DNA of 64,000 nt from Lytechinus pictus (GCF_037042905.1 NC_087259.1:20604501-20668500); one strand, 5' to 3'. Positions 24,866 to 37,293 are shown, counted from the first letter of the stretch. A program made the numbers and translations. The notes: generated from the sequence alone by a model not told the origin.

Positions 24866-27800
24866 AAAAATGATAAGAAAGCGAGAAATTTCGACTTCTA
24901 ACGTCGGACCTCAGATAAGTGAGATAATAGTGTTACCTATTTGACATTTTTATGTCAGTGTTTATTTACTTTTTTGTTTTTTTCTTTGAAGACACGCATG
25001 GGACTACGCCCTCCCCCCCCCCCCCCCCCCCCGTATCAACTTCCAGAAATAGTTGATTTGGGGCATTCTGTTCCGTATCTTACTGCATCACAACCTCGTC
25101 AAAAAAAGAGGAAAAGGAAAGGGGAAGTGAACCCTGGACCTCGTGTATGACAGCCAAATACATTACCGCTGAGCTACACGACCCCAACACATAAAATATC
25201 TTCATTTTAAGGCACCCAGCCAAGTTAGGTTTAAGAACTATCTGGGCCTGCTGCGCACAGGAGGGCCCAGATAGCAACTGACGTTAGTGCAAAGTTTCTG
25301 ACCGCAAAAGTACCGGGTTCGAGTCCTCATGTGTTTTTTTGTTCTTCTCTCATAGCAAACAGCTTAGAAAACGACAAGCGGCACATGTGCAGGATAGAGT
25401 GATATTTGAAATGATCATCGGCGATGCAAAAAAAAATTGCTTGAAGCAAGAGTCGAACAATCAATTCATATCTGTTCCTTTCATCTAAAAAGAAGTTTAA
25501 TTCCCTTTCCCCTCTTTTTCTTTCTTTCAAACAAACTACTGTATGAAGTCTGGACTTGTTCATTAAGGTCGGATTGCTCTCGTTCAGCTCTGCAAATCAA
25601 ATGGTCAAAGATGAAAAAATGAAGGACTATGCTGATGCATTTTTTCCCCTTTCTTTTTTTTTTAGGGCGGCTGACACTTGCAGCAGATTGAAGTATGACG
25701 ACCAGCTAGACCAACTTTTTACCGTCCAGAGTTAAAGGCTCGTAATCAGATAGCTTACACTGTTATGCCATTTTTTATCTTGTTTTTCTTTTCTTTCACT
25801 TTTAAAGTCACGTATAGAACAGCTACGCCCCCCCCCCCCACCTGGGTATGCCTTTTCAGATATATCTGATTTCCAGTAGGCCCCAATCAGTTCCAAATCT
25901 TTGTATAACATCACAACCCCAACCCATCCCCACCCCCCCCCCCACAACAAACAAAAAAAGAAAAAAGAAAGAAAGGAAAGGAAGCGGGGATTGAACCCCG
26001 GACCTCGTGTATGACAGCCAAATACCTTACCGCTGAGCTACACGACCCCAACACATAAAATATCTTCATTTTAAGGCACCCAGCCAAGTTAGGTTTAAGA
26101 GCTATCTGGGCCTGCTGCGCACAGGAGGGCCCAGATAGCAATTGACGTTAGTGCAAAGTTTCTGACCACAAAGGTACCGGGTTCGAATCCTCATGTAAGT
26201 TTTTTTTTCATAGCAAAGAGCTCAGAAAACGACAAGCGGTACATGCAGGAAAGTGACATTTGAAATGATCACTGGCGACGCAAATATTGATATTGCTTTG
26301 AAGCCCGAGTCCAACAACGGATTCGTCTTTGTTCATGCCCTAAAAAATGCAGTTTAATCACCCCCCTCCCTTTTTTCTTTCATACAAGCAGTCATTAAGG
26401 ACTTTATTAGTACGACGGCCAGCTAGACCGACTTTTTACCCAGAATTGAAGCCTCGTCACGTCGTCGGATATCTGACACTTTTATGCCACTTTTTATCTA
26501 TTTTTTCCCTTTAAAGTCACGCCCCACCCCTGGCCCCGCCCCGGTAGCACTCATATCTGATTTCGAGGAGGCCTCAATTAGTTCCGAATCTTTGTATAGC
26601 ATCACAACCTCAACCCATCCCCACCCCCCCCCCACAACAAACAAAAAAAGAAAAAAAAAGAAAGGAAAGGAAGCGGGGATTGAACCCCGGACCTCGTGTA
26701 TGACAGCCAAATACCTTACCGCTGAGCTACACGACCCCTACACATAAAATATCTTCATTTTAAGGCACCCAGCCAAGTTAGGTTTAAGAACTATCTGGGC
26801 CCTGACGTTAGTGCAAAGTTTCTGACCACAAAAGTACCGGGTTCGATTCCTCTTGTGTGTGTTTTTTTTTCTTTTCTCAGAGCAAACAGCTTAGAAAACG
26901 ACAAGCGGCACATGTGCAGGATAGAGTGATATTTGAAATGATCATCGGCGATGCAAAAAAATTGCTTGAAGCAAGAGTCCAACAATCAATTCATCTCTGT
27001 TCCTTTCATCTTAAAAGAAGTTTAATTCCTTTCCCCCTCTTTTTCTTTCTTTCAAACAAACTACTGTATGAAGTCTGGACTTGTTCATGAAGCTCGGATT
27101 GCTCTCGTTCAGCTCTGCAAATCAAATGGTCAAGATGAAAAAATGAAGGACTATGCTGATGCATTTTTTTCCTTTTTTTTTATTATTTAGGGCGGCTGAC
27201 ACTTGCAGCAGATTGAATTATGACGGCCAGCTAGACCATCTTTTTACCGTCCAGAGTTAAAGTCTCTTAATCAGATAGCTTACACTGTTATGCCACTTTT
27301 TATCTTGTTTTTCTTTTCTTTCACTTTTAAAGTCACATATAGAAGTACGTCCCTTCCCTCCCCCCCCCCGGTATGCATTTTCAGATATATCTGATTTCCA
27401 GTAGGCCCCAATCAGTTCCAAATCTTTGTATAACATCACAACCCCAACCCATCCCCACCCCCCCCCCACAACAAACAAAAAGAGAAGAAAAAAAAGAAAG
27501 GAAAGGAAGCGGGGATTGAACCCCGGACCTCGTGTATGACAGCCAAATACCTTACCGCTGAGCTACACGACCCCAACACATAAAATATCTTCATTTTAAG
27601 GCACCCAGCCAAGTTAGGTTTAAGAACTATCTGGGCCTGCTGCGCACAGGAGGGCCCAGATAGCAACTGACGTTAGTGCAAAGTTTCTGACCACAAAGGT
27701 ACCGGGTTCGAATCCTCATGTAAGTTTTTTTTTCATAGCAAAGAGCTCAGAAAACGACAAGCGGTACATGCAGGAAAGTGACATTTGAAATGATCACTGG

Positions 27801-29064
27801 CGACGCAAATATTGATATTGCTTTGAAGCCCGAGTCCAACAACGGATTCGTCTTTGTTCATGCCCTAAAAAATGCAGTTTAATCATCCCCCTCCCTTTTT
27901 TCTTTCATACAAGCAGTCATTAAGGACTTTATTAGTACGACGGCCAGCTAGACCGACTTTTTACCCAGAATTGAAGCCTCGTCACGTCGTCGGATATCTG
28001 ACACTTTTATGCCACTTTTTATCTATTTTTTCCCTTTAAAGTCACGCCCCACCCCTGGCCCCGCCCCGGTAGCACTCATATCTGATTTCGAGGAGGCCTC
28101 AATTAGTTCCGAATCTTTGTATAGCATCACAACCTCAACCCATCCCCACCCCCCCCCCCACAACAAACAAAAAAAGAAAAAAAAAGAAAGGAAAGGAAGC
28201 GGGGATTGAACCCCGGACCTCGTGTATGACAGCCAAATACCTTACCGCTGAGCTACACGACCCCTACACATAAAATATCTTCATTTTAAGGCACCCAGCC
28301 AAGTTAGGTTTAAGAACTATCTGGGCCTGCTGTGTACAGGAGGGCCCAGATAGCAACTGACGTTAGTGCAAAGTTTTTGACCACAAAAGTACCGGGTTCG
28401 ATTCCTCTTGTGTGTGTTTTTTTTTCTTTTCTCAGAGCAAACAGCTTAGAAAACGACAAGCGGCACATGTGCAGGATAGAGTGATATTTGAAATGATCAT
28501 CGGCGATGCAAAAAAATTGCTTGAAGCAAGAGTCCAACAATCAATTCATCTCTGTTCCTTTCATCTTAAAAGAAGTTTAATTCCTTTCCCCCTCTTTTTC
28601 TTTCTTTCAAACAAACTACTGTATGAAGTCTGGACTTGTTCATGAAGCTCGGATTGCTCTCGTTCAGCTCTGCAAATCAAATAGTCAAGATGAAAAAATG
28701 AAGGACTATGCTGATGCATTTTTTTCCTTTTTTTTTATTATTTAGGGCGGCTGACACTTGCAGCAGATTGAATTATGACGGCCAGCTAGACCAACTTTTT
28801 ACCGTCCAGAGAAGTCTCTTAATCAGATAGCTTACACTGTAATGCCACTTTTTATCTTGTTTTTATTTTCTTTCACTTTTAAAGTCACATATAGAAGTAC
28901 GTCCCTTCCCTCCCCCCCCCCCGGAATGCATTTTCAGATATATCTGATTTCCAGTAGGCCCCAATCAGTTCCAAATCTTTGTATAACATCACAACCCCAA
29001 CCCATCCCCACCCCCCCCCCCCCCCACAACAAACAAAAAAAGAAAAAAAAAGAAAGGAAAGGAA

Positions 29065-29130
29065 GCGGGGATTGAACCCCGGACCTCGTGTATCACAGTC
29101 AAATACCTTACCGCTGAGCTACACGATCCC
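29065..29130 (-). repeat. tRNA-like Pol III head, (-) type, representative copy
   Basis: On the - strand this reads like a degenerate tRNA of the Cys/Asp sort: an A-box-like TAGCTCAGCGGTAAGGT, a CTGT(C/G)AT anticodon-loop-like region and a B box GGGGTTCAATCCCC. The D and anticodon stems do not pair well, the T loop is one base short and the acceptor ends are not complementary, so it is not a functional tRNA. A T-rich stretch follows directly, as in Pol III terminators. Other copies: 25121-25185, 25984-26049, 26672-26738, 27509-27574, 28199-28264, 29925-29990, 30788-30853. Confidence 0.7.
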
Positions 29131-29216
29131 AACACATAAAATATCTTCATTTTAAGGCACCCAGCCAAGTTAGGTTTAGAGCTATCTGGGCCTGCTGCGT
29201 ACAGGAGGGCCCAGAT

Positions 29217-29285
29217 AGCAACTGCTGTTAGTGCAAAGTTTCTGACCATAAAAGTACCGGGTTCGATTCCTCTTGTGTGTGTTTT
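29217..29285 (+). repeat. tRNA-like Pol III head, (+) type, representative copy
   Basis: Reading right from the hairpin, TAGCAACTG..GTTAGTGCAAAG resembles a D arm and CCGGGTTCGATTCC is a perfect B box, at nearly the same spacing as in the (-) copy. A run of eight to nine T follows about 12 bases later. Equivalent sites occur in every unit, for example around 25271-25328, 26120-26195, 27665-27715, 28355-28405, 30075-30130 and 30945-30995. It is divergent from the (-) head and separated from it by about 90 bases including the hairpin. Confidence 0.6.
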
Positions 29286-31729
29286 TTTTTTCTTTTCTCA
29301 GAGCAAACAGCTTAGAAAACGACAAGCGGCACATGTGCAGGATAGAGTGATATTTGAAATGATCATCGGCGATGCAAAAAAATTGCTTGAAGCAAGAGTC
29401 CAACAATCAATTAATCTCTGTTCCTTTCATCTAAAAAGAAGTTTAATTCCTTTTCCCCTCTTTTTCTTTCTTTCAAACAAACTACTGTATGAAGTCTGGA
29501 CTTGTTCATGAAGCATGAATTGCTCTCGTTCAGCTCTCCAAATCAATTGGTCAAAGATGAAAAAATGAAGGACTATGCTGATGCATTTTTTTCCCTTTCT
29601 TTTTTTAGGGCGGCTGACACTTGCAGCACATTGAAGTATGACGGCCAGCTAGACCAACTTTTTACCGTCCAGAATTAAAGTCTCGTAATCAGATAGCTTA
29701 CACTGTTATGCCACTTTTTATCTTGTTTTTCTTTTCTTTCACTTTTAAAGTCACGTATAGAACTACGTCCCCCCCCCCTCCCACCTGGGTATGCATTTTC
29801 AGATATATCTGATTTCGAGTAGGCCCCAATCAGATCCAAATCTTTGTATAACATCACAACCCCAACCCATCCCCACCCCCCCCCCCCCAACAAAAAAAAA
29901 GAAAAAAAGAGAAAAGGAAAGGAGGCGGGGATTGAACCCCGGACCTCGTATATGACAGCTAAATACCTTACCACTGAGCTGCACGACCCCAACACATAAA
30001 ATATCTTCATTTTAAGGCACCCAGCCAAGTTAGGTTTAAGATCTATCTGGGCCTGCTGCGTCAGGAGGGCCCAGATAACAACTGATGTTAGTGCAAAGTT
30101 TCTGACCACAAAAGTACCGGGTTCGATTCCTCTTGTGTGTTTTTTTTCTTTTCTCAGAGCAAACAGCTTAGAAAACGACAAGCGGCACATGTGCAGGATA
30201 GAGTGATATTTGAAATGATCATCGGCGATGCAAAAAAATTGCTTGAAGCAAGAGTCCAACAATCAATTCATCTCTGTTCCTTTCATCTAAAAAGAAGTTT
30301 AATTCATTTTCCCCTCTTTTTCTTTCTTTCAAACAAACTACTGTATGAAGTCTGGACTTGTTCATGAAGCATGAATTGCTCTCGTTCAGATCTCCAAATC
30401 AAATAGTCAAAGATGAAAAAATGAAGGACTATGCTGATGCATTTTTTCCCCTTTTTTTATTTATTAGGGCGGCTGACACTTGCAGCAGATTGAAGTATGA
30501 CGGCCAGCTAGACCAACTTTTTACCGTCCAGAGTTAAAGTCTCGTAATCAGATAGCTTACACTGTTATGCCACTTTTTATCTTGTTTTTCTTTTCTTTCA
30601 CTTTTAAAGTCACGTATAGAAGTACGTCCCTTCCCCCCCCCCCCCCCGGTATGCATTTTCAGATATATCTGATTTCCAGTAGGCCCCAATCAGTTCCAAA
30701 TCTTTGTATAACATCACAACCCCAACCCATCCCCACCCCCCCCCCCCACAACAACAAAAAAGAAAAAAAAATAAGAAAGGAAAGGAAGCGGGGATTGAAC
30801 CCCGGACCTCGTGTATGACAGCTAAATACCTTACCGCTGAGCTACACGACCCCAACACATAAAATATCTTCGTTTTAAGACATCCAGCCAAGTTAGGTTT
30901 AAGAGCTATCTGGGCCTGCTGCGCACAGGAGGGCCCAGATAGCAACTGACGTTAGTGCAAAGTTTCTGACTACAAAACTACCGGGTTCGAGTCCTTAAGT
31001 GTGGTTTTTCTTTTCTCATAGCAAACAGCATAGAAAACGACAATTGTACTGCGGCAAAAGTATGACATTTTGAATTAATATTATGTTTTGTTTTTTTGTG
31101 TGTGTTTTAGCTGCAGTTTTAAAAACGTCATTTCGCTGAATTCAAATCCTCATTTTAATGATTATGATTTTGTTTTGTCGATTAAGCTGAAATGAACTTT
31201 GAGCGGATGTTAGACGGATGTCTCAATCAGGTGCTTGATGTTTCATAAAGATCCTCTTTTTTGGCTAAGGGGGCATCTAACATGGGTTATTGGATGGCTA
31301 TTTGAGTCATGTGATTTTATAATGAGTTCAGAAATATCTTTCGAATTAAGGCGGACTTGGATATTTATTTTTTTGCTATAATAAAAAAACAAATAGCAAA
31401 TACATCAGCAATAAGTAAGTGGGAAAGGATAATCAAGCCTGGTAAACTTTTAAAATGACTTCTTTTTTATTATCATTCATTTTGAAGCATATATGAATAT
31501 AGGCGTATGTAATAATATTGTTATATTTGATTTGGGACATTAATCATGCTTGCCAATGGTCACCAATAGAGTAATTTTGAAAGGTTTAAAAGAAAAAGAA
31601 AAAAACCGAGAACCGCGCCCCTTATCTCTCTCTCTGTATTTCTCCCCCTCTCCCTTCTTAATCATGCTCTCCTCTCCTTATTATCATTTGACTTTCTCTA
31701 TCTCCTCTCTCTCTCCCTCTCGATCTCAC

Positions 31730-31990
31730 CAGTGGCGTACGCAGGGGTTCAAACCCCCCTTAAATATTTGTCATACCCAAACCTCCCGTAAGAATTCATA
31801 ACGGGGTTCAAACCCCCCTAAAAAAATTTCGAAGACCTTTTTTTTGAGCGACAAAACGGCCCAAAATTCGTGGTAAAGACTCTTTTTATTTGCTCGTCAA
31901 GTTTTTGGGGTAGAAAATGACCTAAAATTTTGGGTTGTCAACATTTCATTCAGCTTGAACCCCCCCTTCAAAATCCTGCGTACGCTACTG
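31730..31990. mobile_element. hAT-like MITE with 8 bp target duplication
   Basis: The element begins CAGTGGCGTACGCAGG and ends CCTGCGTACGCTACTG, and is flanked on both sides by GATCTCAC (31722-31729 and 31991-31998). Eight-base target duplications with CAGTGG-type ends fit the hAT superfamily. It is 261 bp with no coding capacity. Confidence 0.8.
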
Positions 31991-32277
31991 GATCTCACTA
32001 TTCTATTTTCATCGTTCTCCCCCTCCCCATTCTTCATCTTCCACTAATAATTTATATTTTCCATCTTTATATCCTGTCATGTAATAATATTTGTATACCT
32101 TTGACATTAAATATGATTTAACTGTTAAAGTTCCCTGTTAAAGCCATCTCTAAACAAAATATCCCTTTAATCCTGATTAATACTGTTAACCGACCACTGT
32201 ATCATCCCTTCTCCAGTGCTTCTGTTCCCCCTTTATTTAAATATGACTGATTTTTTTAATGTATTTCAGTAAAGTTT

Positions 32278-32370
32278 TCAGTTATTTATTTATTTATTTA
32301 CTTATTTATCTAAATATAGTTATCTATAGTTATTTATTTATAGTTATTTATTTATTTATTCATTCATTCA
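32278..32370. repeat. (TTTA)n simple repeat
   Basis: Runs of TTTATTTATTTA interspersed with AGTTATC units. Confidence 0.8.
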
Positions 32371-33229
32371 TTTGGGGGTTTGTTTTTGTTTATGTTTTGC
32401 TTTCATTTGAAATGTATTTTGTATAGTAAGCCTATAGTAGGCTAGGGATACCTGGATTATTCAGTTATCTTATTTTTTTATTTCCAAAAATAGAGAGGAA
32501 ATGGAGACACAGGAAGCGATGCGCTAATCTAACAACCAACGCACACTTCTAAAAATATTCATATTATGCTTGTGGGGATGTAGCGACTGACGTTGAGCAG
32601 TTGGTTATGATGATTGAATTTGGGGTATTTTATTAGAAGGACATGACATTTCTCATCTCCTTTTCCCTATAAGAAATAACATGATTATAGAGACGTATTG
32701 TCTAGGAATGAAACTTAAAGATTTTGTGCTGCTACCATGGGCAGAAATCCCAGGAAGGTAGCGTTCCCCTACCCAAAATAGTAGGAGGGGGGGGGGGGAC
32801 ACAATATCATATGTCCCGCTATTTTTTTATGATGGAAAGAAATAAATCATTCAAAATCGAAATAAAACATGTATTTTGGACGATATGACCTTGCTTTTTG
32901 GGTGATAACCTTCTTTTTTTTTGCTAGTCAAATTTTCCAGCCACTGGTCCCCCCCTACATTTGGGGAGAGATTTTGGTCCTTGGATGCTTCTACTATGGG
33001 AGCTGGAGGAGATGCAGATCAATGGGAGGTATGAGGGGTTCTGGGCTGTGTAATAAAGACAGAGTAAATCAATTTGATCTCCATGAAATTAAGCTAAGTC
33101 CTACAATCAAGCCTATATTTATATGATTAAGCACAACTCTGTAATGATATTGGCCAAATATATATTGCAACATACACTATATCTTCATGTTACAGAAAGA
33201 TTGTATCTCAAATGGAGATACGATTTGTT

Positions 33230-34160
33230 TTGGTAAATTGCCACTTGGTCTACTCCAAATGAGTGCACTTCCCATTTGGTCTCATCTCACTTGGTCTAAT
33301 CCCAGTTCGCCTACTAAAAGCCACTTGGTCTAATTACCATGCATGTGGCCCATTTACCAATTTGACTAATTTCCAGTTAGGCTATAGGCCTTCCCAATTT
33401 GTGTCTCATATCCACTTCTTGGTCCAACACCACTAAGACTATTATGATTAGATGATCTGAGAATTAGACCATCTGTTAGTAGACTAAGTGGCCCATATTC
33501 TGAAATATGGTTTAACTTAGACCATGGTTTAACTCTGTGCTAAAATTATGGGAAGCCAAAAGTGTATTTTTTTAAATTAAGTTGTATGTTTCTTATGTTT
33601 ACTGTGCTCTTTCCTGATTCATCGATGGGGAAGACAATCATCTATTTACACTTCCTAGACAATTATGAATGATTTGAGAGCCAAGTGAGCTAAAATATGA
33701 TATCTCTACTGTTAGTGATTTATGTAACAATTGGCTATCCATACTTAAACCACAACTTTAAACCTGAGTTCAAGTAAAACCTGACTTCAGAATACGGGCC
33801 AGTGGGTTCAGCCATGATGTTTTTAGTCATTTAGAGAATTAGACCATCTGCTAGTAGACCAAGTGAGTTTTGCGTTGATGGTTGGACCAAAATGATAAAA
33901 TGTTAATTAGACCAACTGGGTATTAGACTAAATTACAGATATACCAAGGAAGCATTAGACCAAGTGTGATAGCTGGACAGAAAGGTCATTAAGACCATAT
34001 TGATTGTACACCAAGTGGAATTAATTGTGACAGTGTCAGACGCTCTGAGAATTAGACTATCTGCTAGTAGACCAACTTGATACAAACATCTCATTTTAAT
34101 TTTCATTGTGTTAAGGGGGGACAATGTGGTTGTAATTCATAAATAGTATTGCACTATAGA
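33230..34160. repeat. Dispersed repeat built from GGTCTAAT/ATTAGACCA motifs
   Basis: The left part repeats CACTTGGTCTA and related words, the right part repeats their reverse complement (ATTAGACCA, AGACCAAGTG). The two halves surround a separate inverted-repeat element at 33490-33800. No coding capacity; family unknown. Confidence 0.6.
33490..33800. mobile_element. MITE inserted in the GGTCTAAT repeat
   Basis: The left end GGCCCATATTCTGAAATATG and the right end TTCAGAATACGGGCC are inverted. The sub-terminal GGTTTAACTT/AAGTAAAACC blocks also pair. The surrounding repeat continues on either side, so this element inserted later. Confidence 0.65.
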
Positions 34161-34663
34161 CAGGTGGGCGTTTAGACAGGTTTGACTGTATAAAAAATTA
34201 TTGAAACAATTGAAGAAATAACACAAAAACATATCTAAATATCAATATGACATCGTAAAAGGATATAAATTGAAAAATGATTTTATTTCATTTACACATC
34301 TTTACATACTTGTAAATTTACATGTAAAATGGCATAGCAAGGTACATTGAAAATAGTTTGTAACTTCCTGGATAAAGAAAGAAATTATAGTGGTATTATT
34401 GTGAAACAGGGAATCACTGTTCACTTCATACAGCAGCGCTTTATTCAGTCACATACATCAGTTACCTATTTCCACCTCCATTCACTTGTACACAAGTCCG
34501 CACTTACAAATTGATGAGCAGTTCCCTAAACCATGATTTGGCCGAATTATTTTATATCAAATTTTCGATGAAACTATCAGTTTATTTTCTCTCTCGTGTA
34601 TTTCCTCTTTCATTTGTTTTTATTTGTATATCATTGATATCATATTGGGATATCTTTTTTCTT

Positions 34664-34866
34664 TTCATGTACAGAAGACCCTTCCTAATTTCAACTTCTT
34701 TGCTAATAGTGCTCCTACTTTGTGGAATGCACTCTCTTCAACGATATGCAATGCCAAGTCTATAGAGTCATTCAAAGCCAACCTCAGACATATCTATTCT
34801 CATCATATTTCAAATAACAATCTCCCCCCCCCCCTTCTGCGTAATAATTCCCTCTGCGCCTCTGAA
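34664..34866 (+). mobile_element. 3' end fragment of a non-LTR retrotransposon (CR1/L2-type reverse transcriptase C-terminus)
   Basis: The translation contains APTLWNALSSTI and SIESFKANLRH, which match the conserved tail (APxLWNxLP..I.....S..SFK..L) that follows the reverse transcriptase in CR1/L2/Rex-type LINEs. It is heavily 5' truncated and ends in a C-rich run and a stop. Confidence 0.65.
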
Positions 34867-34970
34867 TAGGAAACTAGATAGAAGGCATACTCTAAATGTA
34901 TTATCATTATTACAACAGGAATGTGGACTGACTTGGAAGATATTGATAACACATTTTTTGCATATTCTGA

Positions 34971-35109
34971 GGCCCATTTCATGTAATAATAACAAATTTG
35001 CAATAACAGTTAAAAGCTACTGAAATTCTTCAATCTCATTGGCTGATAGTAAACTTGTTATAGAAATTGTTCATTTGTTATAATAACAAGTCTTTGAGAA
35101 ACTGGACCC
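34971..35109. mobile_element. MITE, family B
   Basis: The ends are GGCCCATTTCATGTAATAAT and ACAAGTCTTTGAGAAACTGG, inverted imperfectly, with CTACTGAAAT..TCTCATTGGCTGA in the middle. Other copies are at 37144-37293 and 63023-63175. Confidence 0.65.
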
Positions 35110-35167
35110 TGGTATAAAATAATGCTAAGAATTAGACGATAACTCGAATTAGGGAAGGTTGACTTAT

Positions 35168-35553
35168 GGGCCCAAATTCACAAAGGTGGTTTTTAAAACC
35201 ATCGGTTGAACCCATGCTTTATGCAGATTTCCAGTATAAATTACGCTATTTACCATTTATATAAAAAAATGTCCAATGCTAATCCGTGCTTTTGTCACAG
35301 TGCGCCAAATTGATGCCTGTTGCCGTGGTTATCCCCTATTTTATTTATGAGTCCACTCTCCAAACATTGGACTAATGAATAAAATAGCGTACTTAACCAT
35401 GGCAACAGGCGTCAATTTGGCGCTCTGACAAAAGCGCGCATCAGCATTGGACATTTTTTTATATGCGATAAATAGGCGTAATTTAAACAGGAAATCTGCA
35501 TAAACCATGGGTTCAACCGATGGTTTTCAAAACCACCTTTGTGATTTCGGGCT
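35168..35553. mobile_element. Long foldback MITE (about 386 bp)
   Basis: Left and right halves are near-complementary over most of their length, from GGGCCCAAATTCACAAAGGT at the left to ACCTTTGTGATTTCGGGC at the right. Matching sub-blocks include AACCATCGGTTGAACCCATG with its inverse, AATGTCCAATGCT with AGCATTGGACATT, and GGCAACAGGC. It should form a very stable hairpin. Confidence 0.8.
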
Positions 35554-36925
35554 ATGATGAGTGTACTGTACCTGTACTGGATCTAAAAATCTCAAGTCAC
35601 AATGGTTTGGTTAAGATAATGATTTATCTACCACTAAACTGTGCCTTTCCTGAATATGTTTCAACAGGGAAATAAAAGAGGGCCAATAAGACACCCCTGG
35701 CGGTCTCTATTTTGAAAGGCCTGAAGCAAACACTATTCACACACTGGTAATGAGTGTAGTGACCTAAATGTCCTCTGCACAGCTTACGACTGGTCCACGA
35801 TCCCATTTAGGAATAAATAATATTTTGCTTATTTCTGAAAATGTGAATGTAAAGTATCTATTTGAAGTTCAAATTAAATGTAACTTGAATACTACAATGT
35901 TAGATGATAGCAAGCCTTTATTCTAGAGTAAAGGCCAAAATACATGTAGTTTCAAATCATTGCCATTCATATAATAATGATGTCATTCTGACTAGATGTT
36001 CAATTCGCTATTATTCTAATAAGGATGGTTGTATAATCACAGATTTGAACATACGTATTTGTACGATGATTTAGAATTTTCAACAGTAAGATGGTCCATG
36101 TCTCAATATTTGCATCAAATTCTACAATGTTTTATTCCAAAATCGGCTCGCACACCAATCTTAAGGTGTGATGTGGCCAAAAAAAGCTTATAAACACTAG
36201 CAAGTTCTTCATCAAATGTTTCCACTTTGAAGGAAATTTCCAGCATTCCAGGAAATCTAGATTTTTGTTCAGTTTCTCTCCAGGATTATGAAAATATAAA
36301 CCAATTGTGGGAAATCCAAATATATACAATATTTCAATGGACCAAGTTTCCATATTCTTGATATTTACAGATTTGCTGTATGTTGTAATTTGTTCTCTTT
36401 TTATTGATTTTTTCCCCTATTCAAGGGACAAGAAAAAATTATAAATTCCTTAACTTCAGTCACAATGTCTACATTGGGCATGCTGTATCATAGTCCAAAG
36501 TTTGTATAAAACTACATATTTTAATTCTAGGAAATGCCACTGAATTTGTGGAAATTTGGGATTCAGTTTTGGAAATCCTTTTTTTCCAAGCTGTACAAAC
36601 ACTGTACTCATTATGCTCAACATAAAATTCCTAATCCTACAAAAAACTCAGCCAATAGGGGGTTGTTATAAGAAACTCACAATCGCAAGTATAATAAAGG
36701 TCTAAAGATTGAAAACTCACCTTGCAATTAATAACAACTTTGCAAGTGAGTTGCTATAAATGAGAAATTGAGAATTAGCCATAGAATTTGGAATTAATTA
36801 ATCAAGATAAATAAGATGCAAGGCCCTACATTACATAACTGAAATACATGTATTCCAACTGTTTACTGTCCAACCATATGAAATTGATGGAATATAATTT
36901 GCTATATAATTGTGGCATAATATCA

Positions 36926-37064
36926 GGGGAGCGTTTCATGAAAGGACTTGTCAGACTTTTATCCGACAGTTACCATAGTAACAGTGTTTCTGAGCCAATG
37001 AAAAGAAAGGGAAGTTGTCAGATCTGACAACTTGTCGGACAAAAATATTGATGAAACGCTACCC
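36926..37064. mobile_element. MITE (GAGCGTTTCATGAAAGGACT ends)
   Basis: Inverted ends GGGGAGCGTTTCATGAAAGG and TGATGAAACGCTACCC, with internal CTTGTCAGAC/GTCAGATCTGACAACTTGTC complementary blocks. Confidence 0.65.
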
Positions 37065-37143
37065 AGAAGTCCAGAAAACAAAGAACATTAAAGGTCAGAC
37101 ATAATAGTCACATTATATTTAAAGCTACCCATACAAAAAGAAC

Positions 37144-37293
37144 GGGGCTGTTTCATAAAACTTGTTAAAATAAGAAATTTGCTACAATAGTTTGAAGCTA
37201 CTGAAATAAATCAATTTGATTGGCTGACAATATATTTGTGATAGAAATTGTGCATTTGTTATTATTATAACAAGTCTTTCTGAAACTAGACCC
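37144..37293. mobile_element. MITE, family B
   Basis: Begins GGGGCTGTTTCATAAAACTT and ends ACAAGTCTTTCTGAAACTAG plus ACCC. The middle matches the 34971-35109 copy (GAAGCTACTGAAAT, GATTGGCTGACA). Confidence 0.7.

Larger units (their letters stand above)
18636..24949. other. NOS1AP 3' UTR and intergenic AT-rich DNA
   Basis: The first kilobase or so is presumably 3' UTR. No further gene is visible up to the tandem array at 24950. Apart from the elements listed separately (20491-20646, 23035-23220, microsatellites near 24.3 and 24.8 kb) I see only AT-rich sequence. Confidence 0.5.
24950..31050. repeat. Tandem array of eight units, each with two divergent tRNA-like sequences
   Basis: A unit of about 860 bp (type B) or about 690 bp (type A) recurs. 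The (-) tRNA-like part starts at 25121, 25984, 26672, 27509, 28199, 29065, 29925 and 30788, giving spacings of 863, 688, 837, 690, 866, 860 and 863. Following the tRNA-like (-) part, each unit has an AACACATAAAATATCTTC block, a hairpin with CTATCTGGGCC and GGGCCCAGATAG arms, a tRNA-like (+) part, a T-run, and a body. The body differs between types (for example GCGGTACATGCAGG in A against GCGGCACATGTGCAGG in B) and ends in C-runs and an A/G-rich tract. Short open frames that recur in the array come from repetition, not from coding. The order is B-A-B-A-B-B-B plus a truncated last unit. Confidence 0.9.

Noticed and set aside
29675-30262. A 195-codon frame on the - strand in the tandem array, similar to frames in other units
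   Set aside because: It recurs only because the unit recurs; it runs through the tRNA-like part, the hairpin and homopolymer tracts, and is broken in most units.
25121-30853. The (-) tRNA-like sequences as genuine tRNA genes
   Set aside because: Acceptor ends do not pair, D and anticodon stems are broken and the T loop is short; they are better read as SINE-like or pseudo-tRNA modules.
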